A DNA stretch of 9,214 bases from positions 1-9,214 of the forward strand of contig DCNF01000005.1 of the NCBI GenBank assembly GCA_002322035.1, read 5' to 3'. Under the pieces are notes generated by a model, which saw only the letters and a program-made list of their open reading frames with translations, did no database searches and was not told where the DNA came from. Numbering within the stretch: the stretch's first letter is position 1; each line of letters opens with the position of its first letter. The position numbers and the translations under genes were made by a program. Shown here piece after piece: positions 1 to 8,258 of this stretch. Origin of the DNA: Geobacter sp. UBA1603. GTDB lineage: Bacteria > Desulfobacterota > Desulfuromonadia > Geobacterales > Pseudopelobacteraceae.

Positions 1-1533
1 GCTGATGGCTATGCCAGGGCGACGGGGCGGGTCGGTGTGGCCATTGCCACCTCCGGCCCCGGAGCCACCAATACCGTGACCGGCATCGCCACGGCCTACA
101 TGGACTCGATTCCGATGGTGATCATCACCGGTCAGGTGCCGACACCGCTGATAGGCAACGACGCCTTCCAGGAGGTTGATATCATCGGTATTACCCGTCC
201 CTGCACCAAGCACAGCTTTCTGGTCAAAGACGTCAAGGATCTGGCGACGATCATGAAGAAGGCTTTCTACATCGCCCGGACCGGCCGCCCCGGACCGGTT
301 CTTGTGGACCTCCCGAAAGATGTCCAGATCGCCCAGGCCGATTTTGTCTACCCGGAGACGGTCGAGATCCGCAGCTACAAGCCGACGACAGCCGGCCATC
401 CGCGCCAAGTTGAGAAAGCGGTGACAATGATGCTGGAGTCGCGCCGTCCCGTGGTGTATGTGGGCGGCGGGGTGGTGCTCGGCAATGCCGCAGAAGAGCT
501 GACGGCGCTCTGCCGCAAGCTGTCGGTTCCGGTGACCACCACCCTGATGGGGCTCGGTTCGTTCCCCGAGAACGATCCCAACTCCCTTGGAATGCTCGGT
601 ATGCATGGCGCCTATTGTGCAAACATGGCCATGACCCATTCCGATCTGATTGTGGCGATCGGAGCACGGTTTGACGACCGTGTAACCGGCAAGCTGGCTA
701 CGTTTGCACCCCATGCCCGGATCATCCACGTCGATGTTGATCCGACCTCGATCAAAAAGAACGTCCGTGTTGATCTGCCGATCGTAGGCGACGTCAGGGA
801 TGTTCTGGCCAAGATGATCAAGCAGGCTGACAAGCTGAAAGACAAGGTTGCCGAGTTCAAGGCGGGGCTTTTGCAATGGCATGAGGATATTGCCGGGTGG
901 AAAACCAAGCACCCGATCAGCTACAAGAGCAGCACCACCGTGATCAAGCCGCAGTTCGTGATCCAGAAGCTGCGTGAACTGTCCGATCCCGATGCAATTA
1001 TTTCCACCGACGTCGGCCAGCACCAGATGTGGACGGCCCAGTTCTTCCAGTTTAACAAGCCGCGCACCCTGCTTTCGTCGGGCGGCCTCGGCACCATGGG
1101 CTACGGCCTGCCGGCCGCCATGGGGGCCCAGGCCGCATTCCCGGACCGCCAGGTTATCACTATCTGCGGTGACGGCGGCGTTCAGATGAATATCCAGGAA
1201 ATGGCCACGCTGGTGCAGAACCGGCTGCCGGTCAAGATCGTCATCCTCAACAATAACTTCCTCGGCATGGTGCGGCAGTGGCAGGAGCTGTTTTTCGACA
1301 AACGCTACTCCCAGACCTGCATGGAACTGCCGGTGGATTTCGTCAAGCTGGCCGAGGCTTACGGTGCCAAGGGCTTCAGCACATCGAAACCGGGTGATGT
1401 GGAGTCGGTCATCAGGAAGGCATTTGCCGAAAATGGGCCGGTGATCATGGAGTTTAAAATAGCCCGCGAGGAGAAGGTTCTGCCGATGGTTCCGGCAGGG
1501 GCGTCGCTCAATGAAATGGTCTTAAACGCATAG
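1..1533 (+). CDS. ilvB: Acetolactate (acetohydroxyacid) synthase large subunit, 5'-truncated
   Basis: This is the catalytic, thiamine-diphosphate-dependent subunit that condenses two pyruvates to acetolactate, or pyruvate and 2-ketobutyrate to acetohydroxybutyrate. It is the first common step of valine, leucine and isoleucine synthesis. The reading frame is open from base 1 ([20 protein letters not shown]) and ends with TAG at 1531-1533, giving 510 visible residues. The family is about 560-570 residues, so roughly 55 N-terminal residues, including the catalytic Glu, lie upstream of the window. The GTG at 37 is internal and not the start. The N-terminal TPP domain carries SGPGATN. The central domain includes [12 protein letters not shown]. 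The C-terminal PP domain has the TPP/Mg motif GDGG (bases 1171-1182) followed by the NNN triplet near 1249. The downstream neighbour is ilvN, its regulatory subunit. It could only be confused with other TPP decarboxylases, and the following ilvN settles the call. Confidence 0.97.
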   Translation, partial: ADGYARATGRVGVAIATSGPGATNTVTGIATAYMDSIPMVIITGQVPTPLIGNDAFQEVDIIGITRPCTKHSFLVKDVKDLATIMKKAFYIARTGRPGPVLVDLPKDVQIAQADFVYPETVEIRSYKPTTAGHPRQVEKAVTMMLESRRPVVYVGGGVVLGNAAEELTALCRKLSVPVTTTLMGLGSFPENDPNSLGMLGMHGAYCANMAMTHSDLIVAIGARFDDRVTGKLATFAPHARIIHVDVDPTSIKKNVRVDLPIVGDVRDVLAKMIKQADKLKDKVAEFKAGLLQWHEDIAGWKTKHPISYKSSTTVIKPQFVIQKLRELSDPDAIISTDVGQHQMWTAQFFQFNKPRTLLSSGGLGTMGYGLPAAMGAQAAFPDRQVITICGDGGVQMNIQEMATLVQNRLPVKIVILNNNFLGMVRQWQELFFDKRYSQTCMELPVDFVKLAEAYGAKGFSTSKPGDVESVIRKAFAENGPVIMEFKIAREEKVLPMVPAGASLNEMVLNA

Positions 1534-1541
1534 AGCGTCTC

Positions 1542-1648
1542 GTCAAATGTCCAATCGCTGTGTTGCTCGCGGCCATCGTCGCTGCGACGCACGCGATAGT
1601 GCGACTCGCTCCTCGTGCCTCTCGCGCCGTGCGCTTGAAGCATTTTAC
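1542..1648. repeat. 107-bp imperfect palindrome between ilvB and ilvN
   Basis: The ends GTCAAATG (1542-1549) and CATTTTAC (1641-1648) are inverted copies with one mismatch. They lie symmetrically about a central hairpin, CGCAC (1588-1592) and GTGCG (1599-1603) around a 6-base loop. An outer GCGA (1584-1587) pairs with TCGC (1606-1609). Between core and ends the pairing is looser. The short ORFs crossing it look unlike real proteins. It resembles dispersed intergenic palindromes that I recall from Geobacter-type genomes, but copy number cannot be seen here. It may form an RNA hairpin in the ilvBN transcript. Confidence 0.6.
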
Positions 1649-1668
1649 TTTGCCGCTTATCTTTGGAT

Positions 1669-1674
1669 GGAGGA
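1669..1674 (+). promoter_or_regulatory. Ribosome binding site of ilvN
   Basis: GGAGGA lies 7 bases before the ATG at 1682 and fixes the ilvN start. It follows the palindromic repeat directly, so the repeat has inserted or arisen without disturbing the translation signal. Confidence 0.8.
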
Positions 1675-1681
1675 ATAACCC

Positions 1682-2173
1682 ATGCAACATACGTTTTCTG
1701 TACTGGTTGAAAATGAGTTCGGCGTGCTTTCCCGTGTCGCCTCGCTCTTTTCCGGCCGTGGATTCAATATTGATTCCCTGACTGTGGCGCCGACCAACGA
1801 GGAAGGGCTGTCACGGATGACGATTGTCACCCGCGGGGATGAAAAAATTCTCGAACAGATCAACAAGCAGCTCAACAAACTGATCGATGTGCTCAAGGTG
1901 CTTGATTTTACTGACGGGACCGCCATTGAGCGTGAAATGGCGCTGATCAAAGTCACGGCAGAAGATGAGAGCAGGGCCGAGGTATTGAGGATCGTAGATA
2001 TATTCCGGGCCAAGATCATTGATGTTACGCCTAAATCATACACCATCGAGGCAACCGGTGCGCCCCAGAAGATCGATGCAATTCTGGAGCTGCTTCGGCC
2101 GCTCGGACTGAAGGAGCTTGTCCGGACCGGGGCGGTGGCGATCGGCCGAGGCGCAAAAGGATGGAAAGGCTAG
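1682..2173 (+). CDS. ilvN: Acetolactate synthase small (regulatory) subunit
   Basis: This subunit binds the IlvB catalytic subunit, raises its activity and gives valine feedback inhibition. It has 163 residues, the same length as E. coli IlvH. An N-terminal ACT domain spans about residues 3-78 (HTFSVLVENEFGVLSRVASLF, then GFNIDSLTVAPT). A second alpha/beta domain of the ALS small-subunit family follows at about 84-158. Gly14, Ser17 and Asn29 occupy the positions where valine-resistance changes are known in E. coli IlvH, so a valine-sensitive enzyme is inferred. The ATG at 1682 has a strong GGAGGA site. The gene lies 148 bp after ilvB on the same strand and is followed by a terminator-like hairpin. 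It is often also named ilvH. Confidence 0.96.
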   Translation: MQHTFSVLVENEFGVLSRVASLFSGRGFNIDSLTVAPTNEEGLSRMTIVTRGDEKILEQINKQLNKLIDVLKVLDFTDGTAIEREMALIKVTAEDESRAEVLRIVDIFRAKIIDVTPKSYTIEATGAPQKIDAILELLRPLGLKELVRTGAVAIGRGAKGWKG

Positions 2174-2194
2174 AAACGCTTTGCGCTTCAGTTC

Positions 2195-2246
2195 CCCTGA
2201 CAGCCGTCCGGTCGCGTCGCGTCCGGGCGGCTGCGGTTTTTCAGGG
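2195..2246 (+). terminator. Rho-independent-type terminator after ilvN
   Basis: An 11-bp stem pairs 2201-2211 (CAGCCGTCCGG) with 2223-2233 (CCGGGCGGCTG), with a single G-U pair, around an 11-base loop. CGG and five T residues (2237-2241) follow. An additional outer pairing, CCCTGA (2195-2200) with TCAGGG (2241-2246), extends the structure but uses part of the T-tract. The T-run is short and offset by three bases, so termination may be partial. It lies 22 bases after the ilvN stop. Confidence 0.65.
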
Positions 2247-2268
2247 CGGGTGCCGCCGTGCAATTCGA

Positions 2269-3376
<1,108 letters not shown>

Positions 3377-3395
3377 TTCTCTGCTTTTGATAATC

Positions 3396-3433
3396 GACAC
3401 CCCTTTTGCCTGGTATTCGGTGGAAGGGGTGTC
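3396..3433. other. Strong intergenic hairpin between ilvC and psd
   Basis: A perfect 10-bp stem pairs GACACCCCTT (3396-3405) with AAGGGGTGTC (3424-3433). Five further inner pairs (3406-3410 with 3419-3423, three of them G-U) leave an 8-base loop. No T-run follows on either strand, so it is not a classic intrinsic terminator. It may stabilise the 3' end of the ilvC mRNA, mark a processing site or cause partial termination. Confidence 0.55.
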
Positions 3434-3465
3434 CCCGCATCTATTCCGCTCCACGGGCAGGTATA

Positions 3466-4131
3466 ATGGATTTTAATAATAACGGGCCGATTGCACGGGA
3501 AGGTTATCCGTTTATTGTATTTACACTGGCTCTGGCGCTCCTTCTGGTTGTCTCCTCGGTTTTCCTCGGTTCGCTTGTGCTCGCTATACCGGCGGTGCTG
3601 TCGGTTCTTGTGTCGGCCTTTGTGATCTCCTTCTTTCGTAACCCGGAGCGCGTTCCGCCCAATGATCCGGCGGCTGTCGTGGCCCCTGCCGACGGTACCG
3701 TGATCGTGAATGAAGTGGTGCAGGAGTCTCCGCTTGGATGTGCCGCCCTGAAAATCAGCATATTCATGTCGGTCTTCAATGTGCATGTCAACCGTTCACC
3801 GTTTGACGGGAAGGTGACCGAGATCAGCTACTGCCAGGGACGTTTTTTTGATGCTCGGGATGGCCGGGCCTCCTTTGAAAATGAGCGTAACGCTGTCGTC
3901 CTGGAAACGCCAGGCGGCGTGAAAATTGCTTTTGTCCAGATCGCCGGACTGATCGCCCGGCGGATTATCTGTTATCCGCGGGTGGGGGATCTGCTGCAGC
4001 GTGGCGGGAGGTACGGCCTGATCCGTTTTGGTTCTCGGGTTGACGTATTTCTGCCGGCTGACGTGATTTCGCAGGTGCGGCTGGGTGATCTGACGGTGGC
4101 TGGAGAGACGGTTCTGGGACATCTCGGGTGA
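3466..4131 (+). CDS. psd: Phosphatidylserine decarboxylase proenzyme, short archaeal-type form
   Basis: It decarboxylates phosphatidylserine to phosphatidylethanolamine at the inner membrane. The 221-residue product matches the short family (about 210-220 residues) rather than the E. coli form of about 320. Two hydrophobic segments (about residues 14-34 and 36-57) anchor the N-terminus. The catalytic part carries APADGTV and NVHVNRSPFDG, with the Asp and His of the self-processing site. The cleavage site is Gly189-Ser190 in RFGSRVD, and Ser190 should become the pyruvoyl cofactor of the alpha chain. The ATG at 3466 gives the usual family start (a few polar residues, then PIA.EGYPF). Its ribosome site is weak (GGGCAGG at 3455-3461, only 4 bases away). 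The gene lies 89 bp after ilvC and 19 bp before pssA, the enzyme supplying its substrate. Confidence 0.95.
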   Translation: MDFNNNGPIAREGYPFIVFTLALALLLVVSSVFLGSLVLAIPAVLSVLVSAFVISFFRNPERVPPNDPAAVVAPADGTVIVNEVVQESPLGCAALKISIFMSVFNVHVNRSPFDGKVTEISYCQGRFFDARDGRASFENERNAVVLETPGGVKIAFVQIAGLIARRIICYPRVGDLLQRGGRYGLIRFGSRVDVFLPADVISQVRLGDLTVAGETVLGHLG

Positions 4132-4150
4132 TTGATAGGGCGGGGCAACA

Positions 4151-4951
4151 ATGAGTCTTGATCCTCAAGAAGAAACCTCGGAGAAAGTTGAAAGCATCAA
4201 GCGCGGCATTTATATTCTGCCGAACCTGGTGACCACCGGCAGCCTCTTTGCCGGCTTCTACAGCATGGTTTCGACCCTGAACGGCAACTATCAGGCTGCG
4301 GCGATCTGGATTTTCATCTCTGCCATCTGCGACGGCCTGGACGGCAAGGTTGCCCGTATGACCGGCACAACCAGCAAGTTCGGCGTGGAATATGATTCGC
4401 TGGCAGATCTGGTGGCATTCGGAGTAACCCCCGGGCTGATGATGTATGCCTGGGCGCTGAAGCCTTTTGGACGACTGGGGTGGGTCGCTGCGTTTCTGTT
4501 TGTGGTCTGCGGAGCCCTGCGGCTGGCGCGTTTCAATGTTCAGGTCAATACGGTCGAAAGCAAGCGATTCGTCGGTCTGCCGATCCCTGCGGCGGCCAGC
4601 ATGGTTGCTTCTACGGTTCTTCTGTTCCACCATTTCGGCTGGCCCAGTTCCTACAAGCGCCTGGCCATTATCATCCTGATTTACTCCCTCGCCTTTCTGA
4701 TGGTTTCCAGCTTTCGTTATTACTCGTTCAAGGATCCGGCCCTGATCAAGCGCCAGTCATTCGGATTCCTGCTTCTGGGAGTTATCCTGCTGATCGTTGT
4801 GGCGGCAGAACCGGTCGTGATGACCTTTGCGATCATGCTGACCTATGTCCTCTCCGGACCGGTCGCCTTCATCGTTACCCTGCCGCGTCGGCGCCGTCTT
4901 GAAAAGGCCATGCACAAGGGGCATGAAGCGATTCATCGCGAAATCCCGTGA
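4151..4951 (+). CDS. pssA: CDP-diacylglycerol--serine O-phosphatidyltransferase
   Basis: It makes phosphatidylserine from CDP-diacylglycerol and L-serine in the membrane, and Psd then decarboxylates the product. The 266-residue protein shows the CDP-alcohol phosphatidyltransferase signature DGLDGKVAR followed by G and D..D. Asp61, Asp64, Asp82 and Asp86 are the four metal and catalytic aspartates. An N-terminal polar stretch leads into PNLVTTGSLFAGF, typical of the integral-membrane (Bacillus and archaeal type) synthase rather than the PLD-like E. coli enzyme. Multiple hydrophobic segments continue to about residue 245, and a basic cytoplasmic tail (RRRRLEKAMHKGHEAIHREIP in part) ends the protein. 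The ribosome site is poor (GGGCGGGG upstream of ATG 4151). It is almost certainly cotranscribed with psd. It ends 25 bp from the convergent phosphoesterase gene, with no clear terminator in the gap. Confidence 0.95.
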   Translation: MSLDPQEETSEKVESIKRGIYILPNLVTTGSLFAGFYSMVSTLNGNYQAAAIWIFISAICDGLDGKVARMTGTTSKFGVEYDSLADLVAFGVTPGLMMYAWALKPFGRLGWVAAFLFVVCGALRLARFNVQVNTVESKRFVGLPIPAAASMVASTVLLFHHFGWPSSYKRLAIIILIYSLAFLMVSSFRYYSFKDPALIKRQSFGFLLLGVILLIVVAAEPVVMTFAIMLTYVLSGPVAFIVTLPRRRRLEKAMHKGHEAIHREIP

Positions 4952-4976
4952 GCAGGTCGCCTCTGGCGTCACGAGG

Positions 4977-5447
4977 TCAGGGAATATCGAATATCCGGGC
5001 CGAAATACCAGCGTCGCTGATTTCAAGCATGGCGCAGGTCGCGTGAGAGGTGGATACCAGGGTTCCCGGGTTAACAAACAGAATTCCTGATAACTCGTGT
5101 ATTGCCGGGATATGTGTATGCCCATAAAGCACCGCATCAACCCCCAGCTCTCTCCCCCGCTGTTCAAGTCTTCCCATGCCGCCCTTAACGCCATAGGCAT
5201 CGCCATGCGTCAGCAGAATCCTTTTTCCGGCACATTCCCAGAGGCGTTCGCGCGGCGCTTCATAGCCGCGGTCGCAGTTTCCGGCAACTGCGATGACGCA
5301 GACACCCATGACGTGAGACAAAAGGTCTGCGTCGTCGCCGCCATCCCCCAGGTGAATGATTGTGTCGGCATTGGCCGATTGACAGGCTTTCAGAGCCAGA
5401 TTAGAGTTGCCGTGAGTGTCTGACATGACGAGAATGTTCATGCTCAT
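4977..5447 (-). CDS. YfcE/MJ0936-family metallophosphoesterase
   Basis: This is a small cytoplasmic calcineurin-like phosphodiesterase with a two-metal centre. Family members hydrolyse model phosphodiesters, but physiological substrates are mostly unknown. The 156-residue protein has all five family blocks: SDTH (Asp10, His12), LGDGGDD (Asp35), AGNCD (Asn57), THGD (His81) and GHTH (His110, His112). This matches the short YfcE subgroup. The start may be the ATG whose complement ends at 5447 (MSMN) or the second ATG at 5441 (MN). Neither has a clear Shine-Dalgarno sequence. The gene is convergent with pssA and divergent from sppA with about 78 bp between starts. Its role cannot be inferred from the neighbours. 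Confidence 0.92.
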   Translation of the reverse strand: MSMNILVMSDTHGNSNLALKACQSANADTIIHLGDGGDDADLLSHVMGVCVIAVAGNCDRGYEAPRERLWECAGKRILLTHGDAYGVKGGMGRLEQRGRELGVDAVLYGHTHIPAIHELSGILFVNPGTLVSTSHATCAMLEISDAGISARIFDIP

Positions 5448-5525
5448 TATTCTAGCAGATTCACTGTTTTCATTAAAACTAAAATTGTATTAACATCGCA
5501 TGAGAATAGTATTGGGGTGGAACGG
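5448..5525. promoter_or_regulatory. AT-rich divergent promoter region (phosphoesterase / sppA)
   Basis: This short gap separates two divergent starts and is markedly AT-rich compared with its surroundings, so both promoters should lie here. Possible -10 hexamers are TAAAAT (5480-5485, + strand) and TACAAT on the minus strand in the same area, but neither has a convincing -35. GGGGTGG at 5514-5520 is the likely ribosome site of sppA, 5 bases before its ATG. Confidence 0.35.
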
Positions 5526-6416
5526 ATGACAAAAAAGATAGTGCTTATTTTTGCCGGTATCATACTGGCGCTCGGGATATTGTTTGCCGTATCGGTTAAA
5601 ATTGCCTCAATCGCCCTGCAAAATGATGGGAGATCCAGTTTCAGCCCCGGCAAGCCGGGGGTCGGCCTGGTCGAAGTCAAAGGGATGATTCTCGACTCCC
5701 GGGAAACGGTCCGGCAACTGCGTCATTTTCTGAAGGATGACTCCGTAAAGGCGGTCGTGCTGCGGGTTGATTCCCCCGGCGGCGTCGTGGCGCCTTCCCA
5801 GGAGATCTACCAGGAGGTCAAGACGTTTGCCGCCAAAAAGAAGATCGTCGTATCAATGGGGAGCCTCGCCGCTTCAGGCGGGTATTACATCTCGGCCCCG
5901 GCAACGCTGATCTATGCCAACCCGGGAACCATTACCGCCAGCATCGGCGTCATTATCAAGCTGTCGAACATCGAGGCGCTGATGGACAAGATCGGCATCA
6001 AGGCCCATACCATTAAGACCGGCAGGTATAAAGATTCCGGTTCCCCGTCACGGCCCCTGACCGACGAGGACAAGGCCATGTTCCAATCGGTGATCGACAG
6101 CACCCATAACCAGTTTGTGAAGGCTGTTGCAACCGGCAGAAAACTTCCTGAAGAAGAGGTCCGCAAAATCGCCGATGGCAGGGTGCTGTCAGGCGAGCAG
6201 GCACAATCCCTTAAACTTGTTGATAAACTGGGCACACTGCAGGATGCCATCGAAGAGGCTGGAAAGCTTGCAGGCATATCCGGGGAGCCGGAGGTGATTC
6301 TGCCGCCCAAGAAAAAGATCAACTACCTTGATCTGCTGACTGAAGGAGTCGAGGAAAAGTTCGACGGAGCCCTTAACAGGGCGGTCGGACGGGGACTGCA
6401 ACTGGTGTATGAATAG
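5526..6416 (+). CDS. sppA: Signal peptide peptidase SppA, short (single-domain) type
   Basis: This is a membrane-anchored serine protease (family S49) that degrades signal peptides left in the membrane after export. The 296-residue protein has one N-terminal membrane segment (about residues 5-30), then the ClpP-like fold. Key motifs are RVDSPGG (80-86), the nucleophile Ser117 in LAASGGYY, and Lys169 in GRYKD. The Ser-Lys distance of 52 residues equals that of the B. subtilis SppA dyad (Ser147 and Lys199). It lacks the second repeat of E. coli SppA and so belongs to the short form that works as an oligomeric ring. I chose the ATG at 5526 over the GTG at 5517 because GGGGTGG then serves as ribosome site. 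The downstream gap holds two hairpin repeats and the gene is convergent with the DAHP synthase. Confidence 0.95.
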   Translation: MTKKIVLIFAGIILALGILFAVSVKIASIALQNDGRSSFSPGKPGVGLVEVKGMILDSRETVRQLRHFLKDDSVKAVVLRVDSPGGVVAPSQEIYQEVKTFAAKKKIVVSMGSLAASGGYYISAPATLIYANPGTITASIGVIIKLSNIEALMDKIGIKAHTIKTGRYKDSGSPSRPLTDEDKAMFQSVIDSTHNQFVKAVATGRKLPEEEVRKIADGRVLSGEQAQSLKLVDKLGTLQDAIEEAGKLAGISGEPEVILPPKKKINYLDLLTEGVEEKFDGALNRAVGRGLQLVYE

Positions 6417-6432
6417 TCTCCCCTGACCCCAA

Positions 6433-6455
6433 CCCTCTCCCACACGGGGAGAGGG
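6433..6455. repeat. GC-rich hairpin repeat 1 (CCCTCTCCC / GGGAGAGGG)
   Basis: A perfect 9-bp stem (6433-6441 with 6447-6455) around the 5-base loop ACACG begins 16 bases after the sppA stop. The surrounding CTGACCCCAACCCTCTCCC text is of a kind I recall as a widely dispersed intergenic repeat in proteobacteria. That is from memory and was not searched. No T-tract follows. Confidence 0.6.
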
Positions 6456-6481
6456 AGTGACTGAAGGTGAGATTGCAGCTT

Positions 6482-6502
6482 CCCCTCCCTTGATGGGAGG
6501 GG
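6482..6502. repeat. GC-rich hairpin repeat 2 (CCCCTCCC / GGGAGGGG)
   Basis: A perfect 8-bp stem (6482-6489 with 6495-6502) around TTGAT is followed by a partial second copy of the right arm (GAGGGGAGG, 6506-6514). It lies 26 bases after the first hairpin and 36 bases before the DAHP synthase stop. The convergent arrangement suggests that the pair could limit transcription from both sides, though no T-tracts are seen. Confidence 0.55.
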
Positions 6503-6537
6503 ATTGAGGGGAGGATGTTAGGAATAGTGCATCCGAC

Positions 6538-7590
6538 TTACTTCCTCTTCTGCAGCTTTTTGTGGGCGTCCAGCAGAATCCGTTCGGTTGTGGCCCAGTC
6601 GATGCAGGCATCGGTGATCGAGACACCGTATTTCAGATCGGCCGGGTCAGCGGAAATCTTCTGGCTGCCGGCCTCCAGGTTGCTCTCGATCATGACTCCC
6701 GAAATTGAGCTGTTGCCGCCGACTACCTGGCTGACAACGCTTTCCAGCACGTCCGGCTGCTTCTGGTAGTCCTTGTTGGAGTTGCCGTGACTGCAGTCGA
6801 CCATGATCGTCGGGAACAGCCCGTTTTTTTTCAAGCATTCCTCGGTGTGGGCGATGTCTTCGGAATGGTAGTTGGCCTTGCGGGATCCGCCGCGCAGGAC
6901 GATATGCACATCCGGGTTGCCGGAGGTCTGGATGATCGACGTGCGCCCCTCGCGGTTGATGCCGAGGAAGCTGTGCGGGTGCTGGGCTGCTTTCATGGCA
7001 TCGATTGCGATCTGCAGGTTGCCGTCGGTGCCGTTCTTGAAACCGACTGGAAACGACAGACCGCTGGACATCTCTCGGTGGGTCTGGGATTCGGTGGTGC
7101 GAGCGCCGATCGCCCCCCAGCTGATCATGTCAGCCACATATTCCGGCGTGATCGGGTCAAGCATTTCGTTTGCTACCGGCACCCCCAGGGCGGTGATGCG
7201 GAGCAGCAGCCCGCGGGCGATGCCGAGCCCCTTTGAAATCAGGTGGGTGCCGTTCATGTCCGGATCGTTGATCAGCCCCTTCCAGCCGACCGTTGTGCGC
7301 GGTTTTTCAAAATAGGCCCGCATGATCAGCAGCAGCTGATCGTCAACCCGGTGGGAAAGGGCAGCCAGACGGCGGGCATATTCCACGGCCGCTTCGGGGT
7401 CATGGATCGAGCAGGGACCGACAACCACCATCAGGCGGCGGTCATCGCGGCGGATGATCTCCTTGATTCTGGCACGGCTGCGGCTGACGAATTCACGGTC
7501 TCTTTCCGAGAGCGGGAGAACCTGGCGCAGGTCGGCCGGGGCGATGATCGGCGTGATGCCGGTAATTTTGAGGTTGTTGGTCTTAATCAT
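6538..7590 (-). CDS. aroF: 3-deoxy-7-phosphoheptulonate (DAHP) synthase, class I, AroF-like
   Basis: It condenses phosphoenolpyruvate and erythrose 4-phosphate to DAHP, the entry step of the shikimate pathway. The 350-residue protein has the E. coli AroF/AroG/AroH length and motifs: GPCSIHD (Cys60), RAYFEKPRTTVGWKG (91-105), GARTTESQTHRE (162-173), PVGFKNGTDG (181-190) and DCSHGNSNKD (265-274). Metal ligands Cys60, His268, Glu302 and Asp327 are all present. The ESQTHRE and DCSHGNSNKD wording is closer to AroF than AroG, so tyrosine control is possible, but the effector cannot be read from sequence. The start ATG (complement of 7588-7590) has GGAG 7 bases upstream. The gene stands alone, convergent with sppA and divergent from gmhB, with a good promoter. 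Confidence 0.95.
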   Translation of the reverse strand: MIKTNNLKITGITPIIAPADLRQVLPLSERDREFVSRSRARIKEIIRRDDRRLMVVVGPCSIHDPEAAVEYARRLAALSHRVDDQLLLIMRAYFEKPRTTVGWKGLINDPDMNGTHLISKGLGIARGLLLRITALGVPVANEMLDPITPEYVADMISWGAIGARTTESQTHREMSSGLSFPVGFKNGTDGNLQIAIDAMKAAQHPHSFLGINREGRTSIIQTSGNPDVHIVLRGGSRKANYHSEDIAHTEECLKKNGLFPTIMVDCSHGNSNKDYQKQPDVLESVVSQVVGGNSSISGVMIESNLEAGSQKISADPADLKYGVSITDACIDWATTERILLDAHKKLQKRK

Positions 7591-7623
7591 GTCACATCTC
7601 CGGTCGTAGATAGCGTACCGGAT

Positions 7624-7653
7624 GTTATAGTTGCAGAAACGTCATCATGTCAA
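7624..7653 (-). promoter_or_regulatory. Sigma70-type promoter of the DAHP synthase gene
   Basis: On the minus strand, TTGACA (complement of 7648-7653) and TATAAC (complement of 7624-7629) are separated by 18 bases. That is 6/6 and 5/6 matches to consensus. Transcription should begin near 7617, giving a leader of about 27 bases containing the ribosome site GGAG (complement of 7598-7601). No obvious TyrR-like box was recognised. Confidence 0.7.
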
Positions 7654-7695
7654 CCGTTCCGTTCACAGGGGCAGGCCTGTAAACGACAGATTCAG

Positions 7696-7701
7696 CGGAG
7701 G
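7696..7701 (+). promoter_or_regulatory. Ribosome binding site of gmhB
   Basis: CGGAGG lies 8 bases before the ATG at 7710 and fixes the start. I found no convincing + strand promoter between 7604 and 7695. Confidence 0.7.
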
Positions 7702-7709
7702 CTATTCTT

Positions 7710-8258
7710 ATGCGCAGGGCAGTATTTCTCGATCGTGACGGCACGATCAATGTCGAAAAGGAATATCTTTACCGGATTGACCAGTTTGAATTCATTGCCG
7801 GTGTACCGCAGGCAATCCGCCTGTTGAATCAGGCCGGTTTTCTCGTGATCGTTGTCACCAATCAGTCCGGTATTGCCCGGGGGTATTACACCGAAGAGGA
7901 TGTGGAACAGCTCCATCGCCACATTTCCCGTGAGCTTGAGCGGCACAATGCGCACGTCGATGCCTGGCTGTACTGCCCGCATCATCCGGACGGGCGTGGC
8001 AGTTATGCACTCTCCTGCGACTGCCGCAAGCCGTTGCCCGGCATGCTGCGTGAGGCGGCCCGTCGCTACGATATCGACCTCGAGCGCTCGTTCATGGTTG
8101 GCGACAAATTGGCGGATGTGGAAGCGGGCAGGGCTGCCGGCTGCACGAGTATTCTGGTCAGGACCGGGTATGGAGAAACCGAAGCGCAGATGATGGATTT
8201 TCCTGTGGCGGTCGTGAATGATCTGACTGCAGCGGTGGATATGATATGTGAAATATAA
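7710..8258 (+). CDS. gmhB: D-glycero-beta-D-manno-heptose 1,7-bisphosphate 7-phosphatase
   Basis: It removes the C7 phosphate from heptose 1,7-bisphosphate in the cytoplasm, a step toward ADP-heptose for the LPS inner core. The 182-residue HAD-superfamily protein has DRDGT with nucleophile Asp8 and acid/base Asp10, the motif II TNQSG (Thr50), CRKP with Lys107, and GDKLAD (Asp132, Asp136). A zinc site is visible as Cys89, His91, Cys103 and Cys105 in the CPHHPDG...CDCRKP segment, characteristic of GmhB and the related HisB N-terminal domain. The lack of a HisB dehydratase domain and the absence of his genes favour GmhB. No other heptose genes are in the window. It is divergent from the DAHP synthase and followed by an AT-rich region, so it appears to be transcribed alone. 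Confidence 0.93.
   Translation: MRRAVFLDRDGTINVEKEYLYRIDQFEFIAGVPQAIRLLNQAGFLVIVVTNQSGIARGYYTEEDVEQLHRHISRELERHNAHVDAWLYCPHHPDGRGSYALSCDCRKPLPGMLREAARRYDIDLERSFMVGDKLADVEAGRAAGCTSILVRTGYGETEAQMMDFPVAVVNDLTAAVDMICEI

Noticed and set aside
1560..1781. Short plus-strand ORF starting in the ilvB-ilvN gap
   Set aside because: It is made of the palindromic repeat and then runs out of frame into ilvN, with no ribosome site.
3462..3467. Perfect TATAAT just at the psd start
   Set aside because: It overlaps the psd ATG (3466) and has no -35-like element 15-19 bases upstream, so a promoter here would start transcription inside the gene.
3965..4633. 222-codon minus-strand ORF opposite psd and pssA
   Set aside because: It spans two well-supported genes in antisense, is rich in R, Q, P and N without recognisable domains, and is a reading-frame shadow.
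5507..5512. TAGTAT as -10 for sppA with TTGTAT (5485-5490) as -35
   Set aside because: Transcription would begin at about 5519, within the ribosome binding site, leaving no usable leader.
6421..6515. Possible CRISPR-like or tandem repeat after sppA
   Set aside because: There are only two non-identical hairpins without regular spacers, so it fits dispersed palindromic repeats and not an array.
6787..7827. Plus-strand ORFs opposite the DAHP synthase gene
   Set aside because: The opposite strand encodes every motif of class I DAHP synthase; these frames show no conserved motif.
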